Assembly: GCA_019116305.1 (NCBI GenBank)
Contig: DXBY01000078.1
Coordinates: forward strand, 1-64,000
Length of the DNA stretch: 64,000 nt
Source of the DNA: Candidatus Ruania gallistercoris
GTDB taxonomy: Bacteria > Actinomycetota > Actinomycetes > Actinomycetales > Beutenbergiaceae
Reading direction: 5' to 3'
Shown here: positions 49,508 through 57,510 of the stretch, in pieces
Position numbering within the stretch: position 1 is the stretch's first letter
Layout of the letters: each line of letters opens with the position of its first letter
Translations under genes and position numbers: made by a program
Notes under the pieces: model-generated
Seen by the model: the letters and a program-made list of their open reading frames with translations, nothing else
What the model was told of the DNA's origin: nothing
The model's database searches: none

Positions 49508-50035
49508 TCAGCCGTGCCAGACGTGGCTGACGCCGAGGAGGAAGCCGCGCGCGCGTTCGGTGTGCGGGTAGTCGGCCAGCAGTGCCCAGAACTCCTCCCC
49601 GTGCCCCGGCTCGATCAGGTGCGCGAGCTCGTGCAGCAGCACGTAGTCGATCACCCACGGCGGCATCCCCTGGACCCGGTCGGAGATCCGCACCGTACCG
49701 CGCGCCGGGGTGCATGAGCCCCACCGGGTGTCCTGGTTCGCGGTCCACCGGATCGAGGTCGGCACAGCACGCTCGTCCAGGTACTGGCGCGCGAGCGCGG
49801 CTGCCCGGCGGGTGAGCTCGGCGCCGTTCGGACTGCGTCGCCGGTCGGAGTCGGCGAGCCGGGCAAGCATCCGTCGCACCCAGGTGTCCTCCTCAGCCCG
49901 GGTGAACCCACTGGGGATGGCCACGATCGTGCGGCCCGCCTCGCGGTAGGCGGAGACTGTCTTGCGACGGCGACTGCTGCGGCGCACCACCACACGGTGG
50001 CCGTCCACCTGACGCGCAGAGTCGCGGGTGCTCAC
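49508..50035 (-). CDS. YgjP/SprT-like metallopeptidase (DUF45)
   Basis: DYVLLHELAHLIEPGHGEEFWALLADYP HExxH motif. Confidence 0.9.
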   Translation of the reverse strand: MSTRDSARQVDGHRVVVRRSSRRRKTVSAYREAGRTIVAIPSGFTRAEEDTWVRRMLARLADSDRRRSPNGAELTRRAAALARQYLDERAVPTSIRWTANQDTRWGSCTPARGTVRISDRVQGMPPWVIDYVLLHELAHLIEPGHGEEFWALLADYPHTERARGFLLGVSHVWHG

Positions 50036-50134
50036 CGGACAAGCGTGGCACACCCCGTCTGGGTTATCCACAGCCTCGGCGGCCGGCGCGCAGGCGAGAG
50101 GTGCGGTGTGTCAGCCTCTCTGCAGGAGGAGGCG

Positions 50135-51163
50135 ATGATGCGGTTACGTCCCGGCTATCAGGTGTACTGGCACGGCCCCGGGTCCATGCAGATCGGTGTG
50201 GACCCCCGATGCGCGGTCGTGCTGGACCGGCTCAGCGAGGCCGAGCAGCGGCTGCTCACCGAGCTTCCGAAGATGATGGATGTGACCTGGCTCCAGGCAC
50301 GCGGCAACGAGCTCGGGATGCGCCCGGCGCAGGTGCGCACGCTGCAGCGCCGGTTGTCCCGCGCCGGGGTGCTCACCGCTGCCCCGGCCGCCGGGACACC
50401 GAGCGAGGACGAACGATACTGGCAGCTCGCCGAGGCCGCCGGGGTGAAACGCCCCGCCGACCGGCGCCGCGCCGTGGTCGAGCTCCGGCATGCCGATCCG
50501 GTAGGGCTACGCACCGCGCTGGTGCTGGCCCGGGCGGGTGTGGGCACCATCGTGCTCACCGATCCCGGGCAGGTGCTCGCCGAGGACATCGACACCGGCC
50601 TGTACGACGGCGACGATCTGGGCGAGCCTCGGTCCCGGGCAGGGCTGGGGGTGCTCCGCAGCGTGGCACCGCACCTGCGCACCAGCGCACCGGCGGGCAC
50701 CCGGCCGGACGTGGTGCTGCTGGTGGATCAGCTGGTGGTCGACCCGGTGCCGGTGCGCCGGTTGCAGCGCACCGGGCAGCCGTACCTGAACGTGCTGGTC
50801 ACCGAGGTGGCGGTGCGGGTGGGCCCCTTGGTGCGCCCCGGCAACGGTGCATGCAGCACCTGCGTGGAGCACTACCGCAGCTCGACCGATCCGCGCTGGC
50901 CGGCGGTGGCGGCACAGGCGGCAGTGCGCGGGCGGGGCACTGTGGAGCCCAGCCTGGGCTGGTGGGCTGCGGTCACCGCTGCGCAGCAGCTGCTCGCCCT
51001 GGTGGACGGGCGGGAGGTGGCTACCGAGTCGGCGACGGTGGAGCTGGCGGCCTGGGAGCCGATGCCGACCCGCACGGTGTGGGCACCGCACCCGGACTGC
51101 GAGTGCGCCGGGTCGCGGCAGGGTGGGACGGGCCCGTCCTCACGCAGCACCACGGCTGCGTGA
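50135..51163 (+). CDS. ThiF/E1-like fold protein (conserved actinobacterial)
   Basis: N-terminal winged-helix-like region, LRTALVLARAGVGTIVLTDPGQV, Cys pairs CSTC and CEC. Confidence 0.8.
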   Translation: MMRLRPGYQVYWHGPGSMQIGVDPRCAVVLDRLSEAEQRLLTELPKMMDVTWLQARGNELGMRPAQVRTLQRRLSRAGVLTAAPAAGTPSEDERYWQLAEAAGVKRPADRRRAVVELRHADPVGLRTALVLARAGVGTIVLTDPGQVLAEDIDTGLYDGDDLGEPRSRAGLGVLRSVAPHLRTSAPAGTRPDVVLLVDQLVVDPVPVRRLQRTGQPYLNVLVTEVAVRVGPLVRPGNGACSTCVEHYRSSTDPRWPAVAAQAAVRGRGTVEPSLGWWAAVTAAQQLLALVDGREVATESATVELAAWEPMPTRTVWAPHPDCECAGSRQGGTGPSSRSTTAA

Positions 51164-51505
51164 GGACGAGGCCGCGTACGGGTCGTTCTTGCGGGGGCGT
51201 CCGCGGCCGCGCTTGCGAGCGACCACGGCGCCGTCGACGAACACCTCACCACCCCAGACGCCCCACGGCTCCTGCCGATCGAGGGCGCCGGAAAGGCACT
51301 CGGCCTTCAGTGGGCAGTCGGCACACAGTGCCTTGGCTGCTTCGACGTCCTCGGTGCGCTCAGCGAACCAGAGGTCCTGGGTGGTGGTGTCCTGACACGG
51401 CAGCGGCTGGTCGGTGACACCGACGCTGTCGGTCAGCGCCGGGAAGGTCCAGCTGGTTGCCGAGCCTCCGCGGGACAGTTGATCGAGTACGGAGGTGTAC
51501 TGCAC
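51140..51505 (-). CDS. whiB7: WhiB7-like transcriptional regulator with C-terminal AT-hook
   Basis: Cys pattern (C...CADCPLKAEC), GVWGG motif, RGRGRPRK AT-hook; adjacent to uvrD2. Confidence 0.95.
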   Translation of the reverse strand: MQYTSVLDQLSRGGSATSWTFPALTDSVGVTDQPLPCQDTTTQDLWFAERTEDVEAAKALCADCPLKAECLSGALDRQEPWGVWGGEVFVDGAVVARKRGRGRPRKNDPYAASSSRSRGAA

Positions 51506-51576
51506 GACGTGCTCCTGGTGCGAGTTCTGGGTGGTCTGCCAGCCAGGTCCGTGCTTCCGGGAGAGGGGTGAGACCC

Positions 51577-51614
51577 GGAATGAGAAAAGCCACGGACCCG
51601 AGGGGTTCCGTGGC
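51577..51614 (-). terminator. Intrinsic terminator/attenuator in the whiB7 leader
   Basis: Minus strand GCCACGGAACCC-CTC-GGGTCCGTGGC then TTTTCTCATTCC, lying between the leader ORF and whiB7. Confidence 0.8.
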
Positions 51615-51639
51615 CGCTACGAAGCAGGTGTGATCTGCT

Positions 51640-51810
51640 CTAACGAAGTGCTGGCCCGGAACCCGGTGCGAGAGTGCCGCCAATGGCGCCGCCTGCGGCG
51701 GTCATGCCACGGAAGCCGGCGGTGCGATCGATGCGCGGGTAGGTGAACACCTGGGCATCGCGCAGTCGTGCGCCGGTCTTCGGCAGACTCATCGTGATGA
51801 TCATCTCCAT
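51640..51810 (-). CDS. 56-aa leader ORF (uORF) of whiB7
   Basis: Strong SD (AAGAAGGAGGTG) then ATG; MEMIITMSLPKTGARLRDAQVFTYPRIDRTAGFRGMTAAGGAIGGTLAPGSGPALR*; just upstream of the attenuator; below the 60-aa cutoff apparent in the supplied track. Confidence 0.75.
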   Translation of the reverse strand: MEMIITMSLPKTGARLRDAQVFTYPRIDRTAGFRGMTAAGGAIGGTLAPGSGPALR

Positions 51811-51887
51811 GGGGTATTCACCTCCTTCTTCTCATCGAACCGCTGGTGCTGGCTAGGCACGGCTCGTACCGGTCAGGAACGTTGACC

Positions 51888-51947
51888 ACCTTACGGGCAG
51901 TGCCCCGGGGGCCCAAGCCTTTTTCTGAACTTTTTTGAAGATTCTTT
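51888..51947 (-). promoter_or_regulatory. Predicted WhiB7-dependent promoter of whiB7 leader
   Basis: Minus strand: AT-rich AAAGAATCTTCAAAAAAGTTCAGAAAAAGGC, -35 TTGGGC (51911-51916), 17-nt spacer, -10 TAAGGT (51888-51893). Confidence 0.65.
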
Positions 51948-52031
51948 CCCGGGACGGGTTTTTCGCTGTGATTCCGGGGAAAACTCAGGTGCGTGAATCG
52001 GCGACTCAGGCCGCGCCGGAGCCGGCAGCGC

Positions 52032-54077
52032 TCAGTCAGCGACGCCGGCCGGATCCTCCCCGCGCACCACGGCGAGGATCTGCGCGCCGTAGGCCTCGAG
52101 CTTGGTCGGTCCGATGCCACGCAGCAGGGCGAGCTGGCGCAGCTGGCTGGGTTGGGCAGCGGCGATCGCCACCAGGGTGGAGTCGTGCAGCACGGTGAAC
52201 GCCGGTTTGTCGATGGCTTGTGCGGTGCTCGCCCGCCAGTCGCGCAGCCGTTCGAAGACCTCCGGGTCGGCGTCGTTCTCGGTCAGCGCCGTGGACAACG
52301 CATCGGCCCGGCCGGCCCGGGACCGCCGGGACTTGGGCGTGCGGGCGCGTTCCTCGGCCGGCCAGATGCCGTCCAGGAACCGGGTGTGCCTCCGGGTACC
52401 GCGCCCGCCCACGTTCCGGGCGCGGGCATAGGACAGGGACAGGTGTTCCCGAGCCCGGGTGATGCCCACGTACAGCAGTCGACGCTCCTCGGCGACCGCA
52501 TCCTCGGTCTCGGCCATCGAGATCGGCAGCAGCCCGTCACTGGCTCCCACCAGGAACACCGCATCCCACTCCAGCCCCTTGGCAGCGTGCAGGGAAGCGA
52601 GCGTCACGCCGTCGACCGTGGGGGCGTGCTGGGCGGAGGCACGCTCCATCAGCTCGGCCACCAGGTCCTCCAGCCGGGCCCCTCGGCTGGTGTGCAGGTC
52701 GTCCGCCAGCTGGACCAGCGCGTTCAGCGACTCCCACCGTTCCCGGACCGCGCCGCGGGCCGCCGGCGGTTCGGGCGCCCAGCCCGCGGTGGCGAGCACG
52801 TCCCGCACCGCATCCGGTAACGGCGTCTCCCCCTGGCTGCGGGCGGCGCCGCGGAGCAGCACGATGGCGTCCTTGACCTCCTTGCGGGAGAAGAACCGTT
52901 CCCCGCCCCGGACCAGGTACCCCAGACCGGCCTCGCTCAACGCCTGCTCGAACGCCTCCGACTGGGCATTGGTGCGGTACAGCACGGCGATCTCGCTGGC
53001 CGGCACCCCTCTGTCCACCAGCCGGCGAGCCTGCTCGGCCACCCCGCGTGCCTCTGCCTGGTCGTCGTCGTAGGCGGTGAAGGTCGGCGCCGGCCCGGTC
53101 GGGCGCTGTGCCTGCAGTTCCACGGTGGCATCCGGCCGAAAACGGCCGGCCCGGGCGAGCACCGCGTTCGCCAGGGACACCACCTGTGGGGTGGACCGGT
53201 AGTCCCGGACCAGGCGGATCACCGGTGCCTCCGGATAGGTCCGGGAGAACGTGGTCAGGTAGCGGGAGGTGGCACCGGTGAAGGAGTAGATCGTCTGCGC
53301 GGCGTCACCCACCACGCACAGCTCCTTCCGGTCCCCCAGCCAGAGGGAGAGCAGTCGGTGTTGCAGCGGAGACACGTCCTGGAACTCGTCCACCACGAAG
53401 TGCCGGTACTGCCGGCGTACGGTGTCGGCGACATCGCCGCGCTCGGCGAGGATGCCGACCATCAGCAGCAGCACGTCCTCGAAGTCGATCACGTGCCGGT
53501 CGGTCTTGGCGTCCTCGTACACCGAGAGCAGGCGGGCGATGGTGGTGGCGTCGAAGCCGGCCACCCCCTCCCGACCGGTCCGGGCCGAGGCGCGGGCGTA
53601 GTCGTCCGGGGTCACCAGGGAGACTTTCGCCCACTCCACCTCCGCGGCCAGGTCCCGGATCGCCAACCGGTCCACGGACAGGCCGAGCCGGCCGGCCGCC
53701 TCGCCGATCAGCGGTGCCTTGTGCTCCATGATCCGGGGCACGCTGCCACCGATCGTGCTGGGCCAGAAGTAGGACAACTGGCGCAGTGCGGCGGCATGGA
53801 AGGTCCGGGCCTGCACCCCGGCGACGCCGAGGTCGCGCAACCGTGAGCGCATCTCCCCGGCCGCGCGGGCAGTGAAGGTCACCGCCAGCACCGTGGTGGG
53901 GTTGTACACACCGGCGGCCACCCCGTGCGCGATCCGGTAGGTGACCGCCCGGGTCTTGCCGGTGCCGGCCCCGGCGAGCACGCACACCGGACCGGTCAGC
54001 TGCTCAGCGACGGCGCGCTGGTCCTCGTCGAGGGCATCGAGGAGAGCATCGGCATCGGGTGGGGCTGGTGTGGTCAT
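52032..54077 (-). CDS. uvrD2: UvrD-family ATP-dependent DNA helicase with C-terminal HRDC domain (UvrD2)
   Basis: CVLAGAGTGKTRAVTYRIAHG, VVDEFQDVSPLQ, VTLASLHAAKGLEWDAVFL, HRDC-like QLRQLALLRGIGPTKLEAYG. Confidence 0.95.
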   Translation of the reverse strand: MTTPAPPDADALLDALDEDQRAVAEQLTGPVCVLAGAGTGKTRAVTYRIAHGVAAGVYNPTTVLAVTFTARAAGEMRSRLRDLGVAGVQARTFHAAALRQLSYFWPSTIGGSVPRIMEHKAPLIGEAAGRLGLSVDRLAIRDLAAEVEWAKVSLVTPDDYARASARTGREGVAGFDATTIARLLSVYEDAKTDRHVIDFEDVLLLMVGILAERGDVADTVRRQYRHFVVDEFQDVSPLQHRLLSLWLGDRKELCVVGDAAQTIYSFTGATSRYLTTFSRTYPEAPVIRLVRDYRSTPQVVSLANAVLARAGRFRPDATVELQAQRPTGPAPTFTAYDDDQAEARGVAEQARRLVDRGVPASEIAVLYRTNAQSEAFEQALSEAGLGYLVRGGERFFSRKEVKDAIVLLRGAARSQGETPLPDAVRDVLATAGWAPEPPAARGAVRERWESLNALVQLADDLHTSRGARLEDLVAELMERASAQHAPTVDGVTLASLHAAKGLEWDAVFLVGASDGLLPISMAETEDAVAEERRLLYVGITRAREHLSLSYARARNVGGRGTRRHTRFLDGIWPAEERARTPKSRRSRAGRADALSTALTENDADPEVFERLRDWRASTAQAIDKPAFTVLHDSTLVAIAAAQPSQLRQLALLRGIGPTKLEAYGAQILAVVRGEDPAGVAD

Positions 54078-54208
54078 CACCCCTGATTCTCGCAGCCTGC
54101 GCCGACATCGCCGGCGGGAGTGTGCACAGCGTGCCGGGGAGCCCGGAATACCGGATCCGGACCGCTCGTTGACCGAGCAGACCCCCACCGCCGCCCCATG
54201 GAGGACCA

Positions 54209-54472
54209 GTGAGCAGCACCGCCCCACCCCCGCCCGGAACAGTCGTGATGTACAGCACCACCTGGTGCGGTTACTGCCGCCGACTGAAGACCCAGCTGAC
54301 GGGCGCCGGCATCCCGTTCACCGAGGTGAACATCGAGACCGAGCCGGAGGCGGCTGCCCTGGTGGAGCGGGTGAACGAGGGCAACCAGACCGTGCCCACC
54401 CTGGTGTTCCCGGACGGCTCGGCGGCCACGAACCCGTCCCTGGCGCAGGTGCAGGAACGCCTCGGCGCGTAG
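54209..54472 (+). CDS. mrx1: Mycoredoxin/glutaredoxin-like protein
   Basis: VVMYSTTWCGYCRRLKTQL and QTVPTLVFPDGS. Confidence 0.92.
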   Translation: MSSTAPPPPGTVVMYSTTWCGYCRRLKTQLTGAGIPFTEVNIETEPEAAALVERVNEGNQTVPTLVFPDGSAATNPSLAQVQERLGA

Positions 54473-54493
54473 GGGTGACCCCGCCGGAGACAG

Positions 54494-54536
54494 AGCAGCG
54501 GGCCCCGACCACGGTGACTGGTCGGGGCCCGCTGCT
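54494..54536. terminator. Bidirectional intrinsic terminator
   Basis: 18-bp perfect stem AGCAGCGGGCCCCGACCA/TGGTCGGGGCCCGCTGCT between convergent genes. Confidence 0.85.
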
Positions 54537-54547
54537 GTGCGGTGGGC

Positions 54548-55081
54548 TCAGGCGCTGCCGAAGTTCACCGAGGCGTTCTCCCCGCCGTGGGAGATGGCGA
54601 CCCGGATCGCCGGGATCGACTCGTCCGCCAGGCCGGTGATCAGCTCGGTGAGCTGGTCCGAGCGCTCGTCGGCGGTCGCGGCGAGGTCCTCGGCGTACTC
54701 GGCGATCTCGTCGTGCTCGGCGAAGCTGTCGGCCTCGGTCAGCGCGGCGAGGACGTCGGCAACGGAGTCCTCGGTCACCTCCACCTGGGTCAGTTCGGCG
54801 AGTTGGTCGGCAGACACTGTGAGCACGGTCCGGTAGTCGTCGTCGGTGAGCACGGTGTAGGCCGGGCCCTCGGTCGCGGTGTGCCCCTCGGAGGACAGGC
54901 CCACGTCGGAGCCGGTGGAGTCCTCGTCGGCGGCCTCACTCTCGGCCGCTGTGTCTTCGCCCGGTTCTGCCGAGGCCGGGGCGCTCTCCTCCGGAGCGTC
55001 GGAGGTGGCGGATCCGGCGCCACCACAACCAGCAAGGGCGAGCACTGCCAGCAGGGCTCCCGCAGACCACAACCGCTTCAC
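54548..55081 (-). CDS. Putative lipoprotein
   Basis: MKRLWSAGALLAVLALAGCGG lipobox followed by an acidic Ser/Glu-rich linker. Confidence 0.8.
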   Translation of the reverse strand: MKRLWSAGALLAVLALAGCGGAGSATSDAPEESAPASAEPGEDTAAESEAADEDSTGSDVGLSSEGHTATEGPAYTVLTDDDYRTVLTVSADQLAELTQVEVTEDSVADVLAALTEADSFAEHDEIAEYAEDLAATADERSDQLTELITGLADESIPAIRVAISHGGENASVNFGSA

Positions 55082-55272
55082 GTTCTTCCTCCGATTCTCC
55101 GCTGGGCAGGACGATGTCGGCCGGATATCCCGGCCATCGATGAAGCCCCCGTCGCGCCCCGATATCTGGACGCTACGCCGCGCCGAGAACGGCGGTCAAA
55201 CCGTTTTCCGTGACCCTGGTCGCAGTGTGAGCAAGGACACCTGTGCGGCGCCTCGACCGCGAGGATTCCCCC

Positions 55273-56238
55273 TCATCGTGGCCGCGGCAGCGGCTGCCCG
55301 AACCAGTCCTCGATCAGCGCGCGGGCCACCGAGGTCGGCCGGGGCGGGCGGATCAGTCCGTCCGCCCATGCCTGGGCGATCTCCGCCCGGGCGACGAACC
55401 GGGCATCGACCACCTCATCTCCGTCGGCGACCGGTTGGCGGTCCTGGCTGCGCCCGGTGAACGCGCACATCAGCGAGGCGGGGAACGGCCATGGCTGGCT
55501 CGCTCGGTAGGCCACCGGGCCGACCCGAACCCGGGTCTCCTCGAGCACCTCCCGACGCACTGCCGCCTCCAACGACTCCCCCGGTTCGACGAATCCGGCC
55601 GGTACCGAGTACTGGGTGGCCGGCCAGTGCGCGGAGCGCGCGATCAGCAACCGGTCGTCCGGGTCGGTGATCGCCATGATCACCGCCGGGTCGGTACGTG
55701 GGAAGTGCTGGGACCCCTCCTGTGGGCAGCGGCGGACCCACCCGGCCGCCTCCACCACGGTGCGAGCACCGCAGCGCGGGCAGTGCTGGTGCCCGCTGTG
55801 CCAGTTCGCCAGGGCGAGCGCCGCAGTGGCCAGAGCGGCATCCACCTCACCGAGCAGCGCGCCGATGTCGCGCAGGTTCACCGCCCGGGGCCCGTCCGCG
55901 GCACGGTCGGCGGGCCCGTTCCCGGCCGGCCAGTGCTGCCCGGGGCTTTCCTCGGTGGCGGCCGGCTCGAGTGCGGCGAGGTAGTGCCGGCCCGCGGCTG
56001 TGCCCAAGTAGGCCCAGAGCACGTCGGCGTCTGCTGCCCCGGACGGTCCGCCGTCGGCTGGAGTGGTGACCAGCTCCGGCTCCTCGGTGCTGAAGTCGGC
56101 GAGCACCTGGGTGCCACGCACGGTGAGCACGCGGGTGGCCGGATCGGCCGCGAGGCTCTCCAGCAGTCCGGCTTGGGTGCGCCGGGCAGTGTCTCGGTCC
56201 AGCCCGAGGCGGGAGAGCGGGAGGTCGTCCGAGTTCAC
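55273..56238 (-). CDS. nudC: NAD(+) diphosphatase NudC
   Basis: Zn motif HCPRCGARTVVEAAGWVRRC; Nudix GFVEPGESLEAAVRREVLEET; SQPWPFPAS signature. Confidence 0.95.
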   Translation of the reverse strand: MNSDDLPLSRLGLDRDTARRTQAGLLESLAADPATRVLTVRGTQVLADFSTEEPELVTTPADGGPSGAADADVLWAYLGTAAGRHYLAALEPAATEESPGQHWPAGNGPADRAADGPRAVNLRDIGALLGEVDAALATAALALANWHSGHQHCPRCGARTVVEAAGWVRRCPQEGSQHFPRTDPAVIMAITDPDDRLLIARSAHWPATQYSVPAGFVEPGESLEAAVRREVLEETRVRVGPVAYRASQPWPFPASLMCAFTGRSQDRQPVADGDEVVDARFVARAEIAQAWADGLIRPPRPTSVARALIEDWFGQPLPRPR

Positions 56239-56310
56239 CGATCCACCGTAGTTCACAACGCGCCGCGGCCAGCGCCCTGGTCTGCGCCGTGCCTGGCCTA
56301 CCGTGGTGCC

Positions 56311-57492
56311 GTGTCCGAGAACCAGCGCTCCCCTCTCGCCCTGGCGGCCCTGGCCACAGTGGCGATCCGTGGTTTGGACGTGGTCGCCACCCGGCCCCCA
56401 CGCCACCCCGGCGCCGACTTCGACGTGGTCGGGGTGATGGATGCCGAGAAGCGGCGCTGGATCGTGCGCGCACCGCGCACCGCAGCAGCCGGTGCCGCGC
56501 TCGAAGGAGAGGTCGCGCTGCTGGAGGTGCTCGGGCAGGCCGTCGACGGCGGAGCGTTGCGGTTCCAGGTCCCTCGCCCGGGCGGGTTCGCCCCGTTGCC
56601 CGAGGGCGGCCGCGCGATGGTCTACCGCGAGTTGGTCGGCACCCCGGTGCAGATCACCGGGCTACGGCCTGGACCGGGGCTGGCGGCCGCGCTTGGCCGG
56701 GCGCTGGCGTCGGTGCACGAGCTGGACCCGCGCCCGGTGGCCGATGCCGGTCTGCCGTCCTACGACGCCGAGTCCTACCGGCAGCGTCGGCTCACCGAGG
56801 TCGACGAGGCGGCCCGCACCGGCCACGTCCCGGCGGGGCTGCTGCGCCGGTGGGAGCACGCGTTGGAGAACGTGGCCCTGTGGCGGTTCGGGGCGACCCC
56901 GGTGCACGGAGACCTGGCCGCGGAACACGTGCTGGTCAAGGATGGGGAGATCGCCGCGATCCTGGACTGGTCCGAGGCGCGGGTGGCCGATCCGGCCGAC
57001 GATCTCGCCTGGCTCTACGCCGAGGCCGATGACGAGGCGCTGGAGTCGATCCTGGAGGCCTACGCGCTCGCCCGCACGGAGAGCACTGACGATCACCTGG
57101 GTGACCGGGCACTGCTCGCTGGTGAGCTGGCGCTCGCCCGGTGGCTGATGCACGGCGTGCGGGCCCGGGACGGTCAGGTCATCGATGACGCGATCGGGAT
57201 GCTCGGCCAGCTCGAGGTGGATCTCGCCGGTGCCGGACCGATCGGCCAGGTGGAGCCGGTGGTCGAGCCGGTGGTCGAGCCGATTGAGCCACAGGATCTC
57301 GAGGACGATGAGCTTGAGGACGATGAGCTCGACGAACCGCGGGCCACCTTCACCGGCGATGACTCGGACACCGCCGAGCTACGGACCGACGAGCTCCGGG
57401 TCCCCGACTACGAACGGCGGGCAGTGCCGCGCGGCCAGGACGACACTCCCACAGCGCAGCTGCCGCCCCAGTCGCCCGCTGACCGGGACTGA
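56311..57492 (+). CDS. Aminoglycoside/macrolide phosphotransferase-family protein with acidic C-terminal tail
   Basis: VHGDLAAEHVLVKDGEIAAILDWSEARVADPADDLAW Brenner-type and DFG-like motifs. Confidence 0.85.
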   Translation: MSENQRSPLALAALATVAIRGLDVVATRPPRHPGADFDVVGVMDAEKRRWIVRAPRTAAAGAALEGEVALLEVLGQAVDGGALRFQVPRPGGFAPLPEGGRAMVYRELVGTPVQITGLRPGPGLAAALGRALASVHELDPRPVADAGLPSYDAESYRQRRLTEVDEAARTGHVPAGLLRRWEHALENVALWRFGATPVHGDLAAEHVLVKDGEIAAILDWSEARVADPADDLAWLYAEADDEALESILEAYALARTESTDDHLGDRALLAGELALARWLMHGVRARDGQVIDDAIGMLGQLEVDLAGAGPIGQVEPVVEPVVEPIEPQDLEDDELEDDELDEPRATFTGDDSDTAELRTDELRVPDYERRAVPRGQDDTPTAQLPPQSPADRD

Positions 57493-57510
57493 GCCGGCGA
57501 GCCGGCGCCG

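Noticed and set aside
51360-51683. 107-aa minus-strand ORF overlapping the whiB7 leader and 5' coding region
   Set aside because: Runs through the attenuator and overlaps whiB7 in another frame without its own strong SD; the 51640-51810 ORF is much better supported
50135-51810. RiPP biosynthetic locus (ThiF-like protein plus Gly-rich 56-aa peptide)
   Set aside because: The small peptide has the position and associated terminator/SD layout of a whiB7 leader ORF, and no YcaO, LanM, radical SAM or similar modifying enzyme is present; kept only as a side remark
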